Shown one piece after another: positions 1 to 5,837 of a stretch of 10,387 nt of DNA. The notes under the pieces were generated by a model, which was given only the letters and a program-made list of their open reading frames with translations, did not search any database and was not told where the DNA came from. A program made the position numbers and the translations under genes. Origin of the DNA: Tetmemena sp. SeJ-2015 (lineage: Eukaryota > Ciliophora > Spirotrichea > Sporadotrichida > Oxytrichidae); NCBI GenBank assembly GCA_027382625.1, contig JAJKFJ010015813.1:1-10387 (forward strand), in the 5' to 3' direction. Position 1 is the stretch's first letter. The number at the start of each line of letters is the position of its first letter.

Positions 1-246
1 ATCATTCAAGAGTATGATAGAAAATGGAGTTTCGAGGAATAAAATAAAATGTTAAGTGTAATGCGCTGGACAAGCGCTTATGTAATAAAGGATTTGATCG
101 AACAGCAAGTTGCCTCAAGCATCATCGTGTTAATTATAAAATTTATAATTTATATACAGCTAGTAGCTATTACTCACTAAATAACTTGCACAAATATAAA
201 GTGATCAAGCAATCAATAAGATATGCTTTCTTATAAAGTAAATTGA
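1..246 (+). CDS. 3' end of an unrecognised ciliate gene, 5' truncated by the window
   Basis: The frame starting at base 1 is open under the TAA/TAG = Gln code and reads as an acidic and aromatic-rich segment (EYDRKWSFEEQNKML, then TSAYVIKDLIEQQVASS). It would meet an in-frame TGA at 202-204, but that TGA lies inside a 90-bp AT-rich insert flanked by the 7-bp direct repeat TCAAGCA. Removing the insert gives VASSNQQDMLSYKVN and a TGA stop at 244-246. The segment is a C-terminal tail of about 51 residues; the start lies outside the window. I do not recognise the family, and nothing in the tail suggests a membrane segment or catalytic motif. The coding call rests on composition and on the pointer repeat, so it is moderately sure. 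Confidence 0.55.
115..211 (+). other. IES with pointer TCAAGCA, 90 bp removed
   Basis: The direct repeat TCAAGCA occurs at 115-121 and 205-211, and the DNA between is very AT-rich. The removed length is a multiple of three, so the frame is unchanged, but excision deletes an in-frame TGA at 202-204. The pointer match is seen directly; elimination is inferred. Confidence 0.6.
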
Positions 247-664
247 ATCTGACATTCTAATTATAGAATATATTGCTTTCGAAGGAGAGACTCGTGATTA
301 CTTAATAAATAAGGATAAGTCCATGGTTGGTCTAAAAGAGAAACACTCAAATATTATTACACAAATCTTAATTCAAAAAGAACTAACAATATCTTTTTGA
401 TAGAGGAATATAAAATTAGCTCAGCATTAACGATCTGAGGGAAAGAGGGTGGTGAGATTTAGAGTAAACTGTTAGGGGAATTAGATATGTCATGTTAAGA
501 TAGAGGCCGCGTTTAGGCTCAAGATATGATTAAATTGAGATCAGGTGTGACGGATGTGCGAGTGAGTGACTCCTGTTCCAGAAACAGGCCTGCACTCGCT
601 GACGATGTTACTCAGAGGAAAGTGGAGTGAGTTTGGCTAATATTAATAAGAAAGCATGAGTGCA
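247..664. other. Intergenic spacer between two convergent genes, with a nested hairpin
   Basis: The spacer lies between the TGA of the left-edge gene (+) and the TGA of the first GH16 gene (-), so it should hold both 3' untranslated regions and, in a nanochromosome organism, two telomere-addition regions. I see no open frame worth calling, no tRNA and no C4A4/G4T4 repeats. The left part is AT-rich. The right part (about 420-660) is richer in G and holds the hairpin listed separately. Confidence 0.5.
558..599. repeat. Nested inverted repeat (two-step hairpin)
   Basis: The outer arms are GCGAGTG at 558-564 and CACTCGC at 593-599. The inner arms are CCTGTT at 572-577 and AACAGG at 583-588, around a 5-base loop. 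The hairpin sits about 65 bp beyond the stop of the first GH16 gene, in its 3' flank. It could be a 3' end-processing structure or chance; there is no T-tract and no tRNA-like layout. Confidence 0.4.
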
Positions 665-1886
665 TCAAATATAAGAAATGTGGCTGCCGGAAACGCTCCA
701 GACCTTGACTGACTCAATCTAGAGGGCGGTGTTCTCTCCTTGCCAGGTTTGCTGCCAGGCACCTCTTGCGTTCCAGAACTCGTTGACGGAGTGAGGAGAG
801 GTGTTGGACCAGGGCTTGCCGGCCATAAACTCCAACTGAAATTTAAGCTTACTAAACCTTTTACTAAAAGAAGTATAGGTTTACCATCGGGGAAGTAGTT
901 AGCGGTACCACCGACAGCGAGGTTAATGATAAGGAAGAATTCTCTGTTGAAAGGAGCAGAGTTGTCCTCACCCTTCCATGGGTTGTCGAAGGTAGGGGGG
1001 AATTGACCTTTCTCCCAGAAGCTTTGCTTAGTGAAGTCAACTTGGAGGACCTTTTTGTCGTCAGTGTCGAAGTAGGTGTAGAGTCCATTCTCGTCCCAAT
1101 AGAGACCGTAGGTGTGGAAAGCATTGTTCAATGACTCGGTGTGCTTGAAGTCTTAGTGAGTCAAAGAGAATTTCAAATGGAAAGTAAAGCATACTTGTGT
1201 GTATGTAATTGATGTGAATTTGTTTTGGTCCCAGTTGGGTCCCCAGTGGAGGGTTGAGCCGAAGCTGTCGTGTCCACCGATGGGGTAGCTGGGATCGTTT
1301 CCTCTGGACTCCATGATGTCGATCTCTCCAGAAGAAGGCCAGTTACCGTACTCGTTGTAGGTGGGGAGCATCCAAATTGCTGGCCACAACCAGTCACCCT
1401 TGGGTAGCTTAGCTTTCACCTCAACTCTACCACTAATTAATCCTCCTATCATAGGCAGGAATATTTATGCTGACCGTACTTGGTGGCGAAGCTGTTGACA
1501 GTTCTGATTCTGGCAGATCTGATGGGGTTGTTAACGTTGCCTGAAGCGGCAGCGTTTCTCTCGCAGCCATAGAAGGCGTTGCTGGTGCACATATCTGCGG
1601 GAGTGGAGCCCCATATGTTAACGTCAGCGGTTTGTAGGCCAGCGGTGCCGAGGTAGTCCTCAGTCATGGTTGGCTTGATGTAGAGGACGCCATCCTTGAC
1701 GTATGAGTTTGAGCGGTTGTTTACGTACCACTCGAACTCCCAGTTGCCACCGCCTCCAAGAGTCTGCTCATGTTGCCATTTCTTGAAGTCGAGGGTCTTG
1801 AAGTCATCCTCGAAGATGAGGGTCTCAACAGCTGAGGCTGCAGCTGCCATAGCGACCACTGACAAAGCAAAGATATTTCTCTTCAT
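665..1886 (-). CDS. Secreted glycoside hydrolase family 16 (laminarinase/beta-1,3-glucanase-like), IES-interrupted
   Basis: After removal of three IESs (44, 48 and 56 bp) the gene encodes 357 residues ending in TGA at 665-667. The start at 1886 opens a typical signal peptide (MKRNIFALSVVAMAAAASA, cut near residue 19). The mature enzyme has a GGGGNWEFEWYVNNRSNSY block, then KLPKGDWLWPAIWMLP and the GH16 catalytic motif GEIDIME at about 172-178, with nucleophile E173, D175 and acid/base E178 all present. The extra residue in EIDIME is the laminarinase rather than the lichenase form. It closes with KPWSNTSPHSVNEFW and ALQIESVKVW. The expected role is hydrolysis of beta-1,3-glucan (algal, fungal or bacterial food) in the food vacuole or outside the cell; the exact substrate is inferred. 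Two Gln are encoded by TAA (1153-1155) and TAG (719-721), the rest by CAA/CAG. Third positions are C-rich, unlike the AT-rich paralog at 4481-5703. Confidence 0.93.
826..883 (-). other. IES D of GH16 copy 1, pointer TA, 56 bp removed
   Basis: TA occurs at 882-883 and 826-827. Excision joins TTCCCCGATGG-TA-TGGCC to give FPDGMAGKPW, the expected GH16 junction. Without excision the reading runs into an unrelated tail and the KPWSNTS segment is in another frame. The ends carry a short inverted match (TAAAC). A GT...AG pair inside the insert does not restore the frame. Confidence 0.88.
1168..1221 (-). other. IES B of GH16 copy 1, pointer AAATTC, 48 bp removed
   Basis: AAATTC occurs at 1216-1221 and 1168-1173. 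Excision gives DQNKFSLTHQDFKHTES, which aligns with the paralog (DQNRFALTHQAHKHTES). The insert is 48 bp, in frame and free of TGA, so it would be silently translated if overlooked. Confidence 0.87.
1429..1475 (-). other. IES A of GH16 copy 1, pointer GGT, 44 bp removed
   Basis: GGT occurs at 1473-1475 and 1429-1431. Excision joins TTCGCCACCAAGTAC-GGT-AGAGTTGAG to give FATKYGRVEVKAK, the conserved GH16 strand. The insert carries a TGA that would otherwise end the protein at 145 residues. Confidence 0.9.
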
Positions 1887-2231
1887 TTGTTTTCGCTGTG
1901 TGTGAATTTATAATATTATATTATAGTAAGAAAGTTTCGAGGATCCTTAAAGTTTGCTTATTAAGCAATCGCTAAGCTCTCAATTTTATCGATAGCTTGC
2001 TAAGATTTATCACTTCAGACAATTAGATAACAATCTAGCCAAAAATAAATAATATTAAAGCATATCCATATAATTTTACTACGTCAATGAAATCTATTAA
2101 TCTGTATTAAAGAATATAACAGGCAAATACTACCTCAAAGTTGAATGAAGAAGATGATCATTACAAATAAGAAATTGTCTCATACTGCATTAAGAAATAA
2201 TTATTGATGTTTGCAAGCAGAGTAGAAGAGG
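1887..2231. other. AT-rich spacer: upstream region of GH16 copy 1 and 3' flank of the OTU gene
   Basis: Both neighbours run on the minus strand, so this is the promoter side of the GH16 gene and the 3' side of the OTU gene. A TATA-like AT block lies at about 1905-1925, 20-40 bp before the GH16 ATG, and could be its core promoter. A short palindrome (TGCTTA-T-TAAGCA) lies at 1955-1967. I see no gene, tRNA or telomeric repeat. Confidence 0.5.
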
Positions 2232-4256
2232 TCAGTTGCAGTATTTCTAGATTAGAAAACTCATTACAAGCTCTGGGTCGTCCCCTACCATCCTCACAGC
2301 CTCCACTCCTTGCTCTTCTGAAAATCCATTTTCAATCGCAAACTGAACTCCTTTCCTCATTATTTAAACTAAAATATTTAGAATTTAAAGTCTAATTTAA
2401 CTTTATTTGAGAGTTGAAGCCAAATCCTTGTCCCTAAAGCTGATATTCTAAAAGTGGGTTGTGGAATTGCTAGTTATTTTAGGCTGGCTGAGAACCTCCA
2501 GGCCTTTAGGTCTGAGTATCCACCGCTTAGAAAGCTTGAAACAAGGCATCTCCAAGTTGCTAACTGTTCTATTTTATCTGCGTTCTAAAATTCTTCTGCT
2601 AGGAATTTTAGCGCTTAGACTCCTCCAAAGACTATTTTAACACCTGTTTTAGTATATCATCTTCAGACTACGCCATCTAACTCTCTTATAGGGTAAATTA
2701 GCACTATATAAAAAAAATTAAATATTATAAGGGCTTTTTGAAGGTTCTCTTCTTCTATATTTCGCTTCTCTCCATTGATTTCTTTGATAGACTGCATGAG
2801 AATTTCTTGCATGCTGCAGTTACTCTGAATCATAAAATCTTATCGAGATCTTATAATTGCCTGCTTTAGGGAAAGTGCATTTGTGTCTTACTGTGACATG
2901 GTGCTGCTTAAGCTTTGACTTGTCTAATTGAAAGAAGGTTGCTAAACTTCAGGGGCATCCTCGATTCTAACCTTGCTCATTCGGATTGCTTCATCTTCCA
3001 CAACTCCAGGTTCCTGCTTTACAAACACTCTGTCAAAGTTCCAGTCCATCTTTACTATCGAGTTATAGTGCGACTGTCCATGATAGCTCAGTCTGAAGGG
3101 CTCTAGCTCTTACCCGAATATTTTGGACTAAGCAGACTCATGAAACGTTCTCATCGATTGAGCAGAGTAGGCATATATTTCTACTGGGCGATTGTAAATC
3201 TCCGACATCGCCTGTATCTCTACATCATCTCCCCACACAGCATTTTTACGCTTTCTCTGTACATAAGCCTCCACGCTTTAGTCATTTCCTCCAATTATGA
3301 AGTCCTTGAAGTACTCCTTTTCTGACAGAATATAATCCATGCATTTCTGTCTCACTAGCTTATGCTAATCTTCATCACCGTAGGCTTGATATGCTATAGC
3401 TCTGAACAAGCAATTTCCATCTCTGCCTGTCTCTATGATACGCATCCGCTTCTATCCTAGCACTTGTCTGAATTTCTGCTCCTCTCTGTGCCAGTCGACT
3501 TGAGGTTCTGAAATCGAGGAATGGGGAATATGCGCCTGCAGCCCCCATGATTGCTGAGAACCTCCTACTGAAGATGAGTGAATTTTCTGTTTGATCCCGA
3601 AGTTCTTTAGCTCTTCAGTCTGTTTTATCAAACTAAAAATACACTCAATTATTGCCTGTTTCTTTATAGGCTCAAGAACCTAATGATACAATAAAAACAT
3701 TTTAAGAGCTCGATCTCTTGCTAATGTCTCGCACTTGTTCTTGCCCAGCCCTCTGCATTTGAAAAAGAGCCAACCTCAAGAATTCTATTGGATTCTTTGA
3801 CCCAGTCAATCCATTCATCGTAGTTTGCGCAATAGCCTCTATATCGAACTAAAATTCTAGAAGGGGGTGCCACCTGCAACACCAAAGCCTCCAACCAACG
3901 AAACTGCTTATCAAGCACATCAATTCTGTTTCCTGCTTTGAATACCATTCCTCTCTTCCCTATAAAATATTTTAAGAACTAATCTCAAAACCTTAATAAC
4001 TGATGAGAGAGCAAATATAAAGCATTCTTTCTTTATAATTTGGGGTAAACTTACATTACTTTTGAATTCTCTGGGAATCTACTCGGATGAACTCATCATA
4101 GTGATTAGAGAGTCCTGAGAAGTGAACTTTCGCAAACCTATTATTCTGAGCGAAGTATTCTATCTCTGCGTTAAACCAACGCCCTTATTTCTCATCATAG
4201 ACATCTACATGTTCACCCTCATGATAACTTGCACTTGAGTTGGAAAATTATTCCAT
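2232..4256 (-). CDS. OTU-family deubiquitinase-like protein with Tudor-knot pair, UIM-like helices and UBA-like tail, IES-interrupted
   Basis: Removing four IESs (77, 23, 40, 43 bp) gives about 613 residues; ATG at 4254-4256 follows an in-frame TGA. In order: two Tudor-knot/MBT-like modules at about 13-72 (EGEHVDVYDEKQGRW ... NHYDEFIRV) and 82-133 (AGNRIDVLDKQFRWLE ... NYDEWIDW); a helical, Q-rich linker; an OTU domain at about 235-370 with the active-site box GRDGNCLFRAIAYQAYGD (D246, C249), the QRKRKN and EIQAMSEIYNRPVEIY blocks and SYHGQSHYNS (H363); three UIM-like helices at about 449-462, 466-480 and 485-501 (EDDILKQVLKQSLEES); and a UBA-like end at about 573-610 (AIENGFSEEQ). The OTU core is closest to the OTUD5 type, which cleaves ubiquitin chains, and the triad is intact. 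UIM and UBA modules should hold ubiquitin; the Tudor-knot pair suggests a chromatin or RNA partner, which is inference. Stop TGA at 2232-2234. Confidence 0.9.
2360..2408 (-). other. IES 4 of the OTU gene, pointer AAATAA, 43 bp removed
   Basis: AAATAA occurs at 2403-2408 and 2360-2365, in the same codon phase. Excision gives GFGFNSQIMRKGVQFAIENGF, linking the Q-rich region to the UBA-like end. Unexcised, the frame stops before the UBA. Confidence 0.82.
2690..2733 (-). other. IES 3 of the OTU gene, pointer CCCT, 40 bp removed
   Basis: CCCT occurs at 2730-2733 and 2690-2693. Excision gives EEENLQKALQESQMAQSEDD, which completes the second UIM-like helix and leads in frame into the third. The insert is almost pure A/T. 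Confidence 0.85.
3716..3744 (-). other. IES 2 of the OTU gene, pointer GCAAGA, 23 bp removed
   Basis: GCAAGA occurs at 3739-3744 and 3716-3721. The 23-bp removal shifts the frame exactly as needed and gives NAEGWARDRALKMFLLYHQ. The insert is short and, unusually, not very AT-rich. Confidence 0.82.
3946..4027 (-). other. IES 1 of the OTU gene, pointer GAATG (77 bp) or AGAGA (116 bp)
   Basis: The two Tudor-knot-like modules are in different frames, so an insert must lie between them. GAATG at 4023-4027 and 3946-3950 joins in frame (YKERMVFKAG). AGAGA at 4068-4072 and 3952-3956 also joins in frame (DSQRGMVFKAG), giving a protein 13 residues shorter. I prefer GAATG because it keeps the RI that ends both modules. 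Confidence 0.7.
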
Positions 4257-4480
4257 CGTTCGACTTTTACTTCCTTTTTAATTGCTTCAAATGAAAATTA
4301 GAATTAAGTATTCCTCATCCAATAAAAGAGTGAATTTCTTGGCTTGAGATTGAGGATTAATGTTGCTAGAAGTAAAGTAAAGTTAAAATAGAAAAAGGTT
4401 AAAATTAAGTTCTAAAGTTTTTTTTTCAGACTGTTATAAGACATCTATGCTTTCATATTTGTTTAATAATTAGTGGATCC

Positions 4481-5703
4481 TCACTCAGTGATGGACCAAA
4501 CTTTGACAGAGTCAATTTGAAGAGCAATTGCATCTCCTTGCCAAGTTTTGAGCCAAGAGTCCTTGGCCTCCCAAAACTCATTCATAGGATGGGGAGAGCT
4601 ATTAGACCAAGGCTTATTGCCCATAAACCTTAAACTTTATGATTGAAATGATTAATCTCAAATATAATTATACCATCAGGGAAATAACCAGTATTAGCTC
4701 CCACTGCAAGATTAAGTATGATGTAAAATTCCTTGTCAAAGGGAGCTGCATTAGGCTAGTCTCTCCATGGATTTTCAAATGATGAAGGGAATTTTCCTCT
4801 CTGCCAAAAGCTTTCTTTTGTAAAATTAACTTATAGAACTTTATTGCTGTCTGAATCAAAGTAAGTATAGAGACCGCTCTCATCCCAGTAAAGTCCATAG
4901 ATGTGGAAATCGTTATTCAAAGATTCAGTGTGCTTGTGAGCTTAGTGGGTTAAAGCAAATCATTAAAAAATAGAATAGAAGAATCTGTTTTGGTCCCAGT
5001 TCGGGCCCCAATGTAAAGTGGACGCAAAAGTATCGTGACCTCCTAAAGGATAGGTAACGTCATTCACTATAACAATTAAGATAAATTGATCTAACTAGAT
5101 CTAAGATACTTAAAACTTTTATTTTTTAAATTGCCTCTTGATTCCATGATGTCTATTTCACCAGATGAAGGCCAGATTCCATACTCGTTATTTTGAGGAT
5201 ACAACCATATTGCAGGCCACAGCCAGTCACCCTTAGGTAGTTTGGCTTTCACCTCAACTCTTCCATATTAATATTAAGATACGCTATTTGAAAGAGAAGC
5301 TATTTGTAGACCTTAATCTGGCAGATCTGATAGGATTGTTGATGCTCCCAGAGTTAGTGGGACTCCTTTCACATCCTTGGAAAGCGTTTCCGGTGCACAT
5401 ATCCGCAGGATTGCTACCCCATATATTTAAGTCTTCCCATTGCAATCCATAATAACCCAAGTAGTCTTCAGTCAAGGTGGGTTTTATAAAAAGAACACCA
5501 TCTTTCACATAAGAGTTTGATCTATTATTTACATACCACTCAAACTCTCCATTACCTCCTCCTCCAAGTGTCAACTCGTGCTGCCATTTTTTGAAATCTA
5601 GGAAATTGAAATCATCTTCGAAGATAAGCTTTTCACCAGCCCTAAACTAGAGTGTTAAATTTAGCTAGAAGGTCTATATGAGAAGTAGGATATTTTTCTT
5701 CAT
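4481..5703 (-). CDS. Second GH16 (laminarinase-like) paralog, IES-interrupted
   Basis: Four IESs (19, 68, 24, 47 bp) are removed to give 354 residues, TGA at 4481-4483. The protein is colinear with the copy at 665-1886: GGGGNGEFEWYVNNRSNSY, KLPKGDWLWPAIWLYP, catalytic SGEIDIMESRG at about 175-184 (E176, D178, E181 intact), FPDGMGNKPWSNSSP and ALQIDSVKVW. The predicted role is the same, a secreted beta-1,3-glucanase. The start ATG at 5701-5703 is chosen because MKKNI matches MKRNI of copy 1. The leader is odd: three TAG codons put Gln into what should be a hydrophobic signal peptide, so secretion is less certain, or a further small IES lies there (TCTAG repeats 18 bp apart). Gln is often TAA or TAG, and third positions are A/T-rich. 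TAA at 4831-4833 aligns with CAA in copy 1 and CAA in ALQI aligns with TAG, which together fix the code. Confidence 0.92.
4624..4672 (-). other. IES D of GH16 copy 2, pointer TA, 47 bp removed
   Basis: TA occurs at 4671-4672 and 4624-4625. Excision gives FPDGMGNKPW. The insertion site and TA pointer are identical to copy 1 although the insert sequences and lengths differ. No GT-AG choice restores the frame here. Confidence 0.88.
4958..4985 (-). other. IES B of GH16 copy 2, pointer GATT, 24 bp removed
   Basis: GATT occurs at 4982-4985 and 4958-4961. Excision gives DQNRFALTHQAHKHTES and removes an in-frame TGA. The site overlaps IES B of copy 1, but the pointer differs. Confidence 0.88.
5062..5132 (-). 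other. IES C of GH16 copy 2, pointer AAT, 68 bp removed; absent from copy 1
   Basis: AAT occurs at 5130-5132 and 5062-5064. Excision gives IMESRGNDVTYPLGGHD. Copy 1 is uninterrupted here (ESRGNDPSYPIGGHD), so this IES was gained or lost after the duplication. Confidence 0.87.
5266..5288 (-). other. IES A of GH16 copy 2, pointer AATA, 19 bp removed
   Basis: AATA occurs at 5285-5288 and 5266-5269. Excision gives FSFKYGRVEVKAK. At 19 bp including one pointer, this is the shortest insert in the window. It lies a few bases from IES A of copy 1. Confidence 0.83.
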
Positions 5704-5837
5704 TTTTAAATTGGATATTTTGATATCTTAAATCGCTTTTAAGCTGAACCTTATCAATAATCTTCCTCTAACTATTTTGAATAAGCCCAACGAGTGCCTG
5801 ATAAGAATAAGTTGAAGAATTATTCGTTAAATACAAA
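5704..5837. promoter_or_regulatory. 134-bp divergent spacer between two start codons
   Basis: GH16 copy 2 starts leftward at 5703 and the next gene rightward at 5838, so both upstream regions share 134 AT-rich bases. It may hold two promoters or, in the soma, the ends of two separate chromosomes. I see no clear motif beyond AT-richness. Confidence 0.4.

Noticed and set aside
558..599. tRNA gene at the nested hairpin
   Set aside because: No acceptor stem, T-loop or anticodon arm geometry fits; only two coaxial stems are present.
828..882. GT-AG intron in GH16 copy 1 (GTAAAC ... TTTCAG, 49 bp; or GTAAAAGG ... TTTCAG, 29 bp)
   Set aside because: The 49-bp choice leaves the conserved KPWSNTS segment out of frame. 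The 29-bp choice is in frame but keeps nine extra residues, and copy 2 has no GT-AG pair that works at the same site, whereas TA-TA works in both.
1696..3325. Short plus-strand open frames at 1696-1905, 2204-2395, 2915-3106 and 3140-3325
   Set aside because: They are antisense to the GH16 and OTU genes, where a strong protein match exists on the minus strand.
864..4898. Minus-strand frames at 864-1124, 1173-1397 and 4668-4898
   Set aside because: They are out-of-frame shadows of the GH16 coding sequence (S/T-rich or mixed translations without family motifs).
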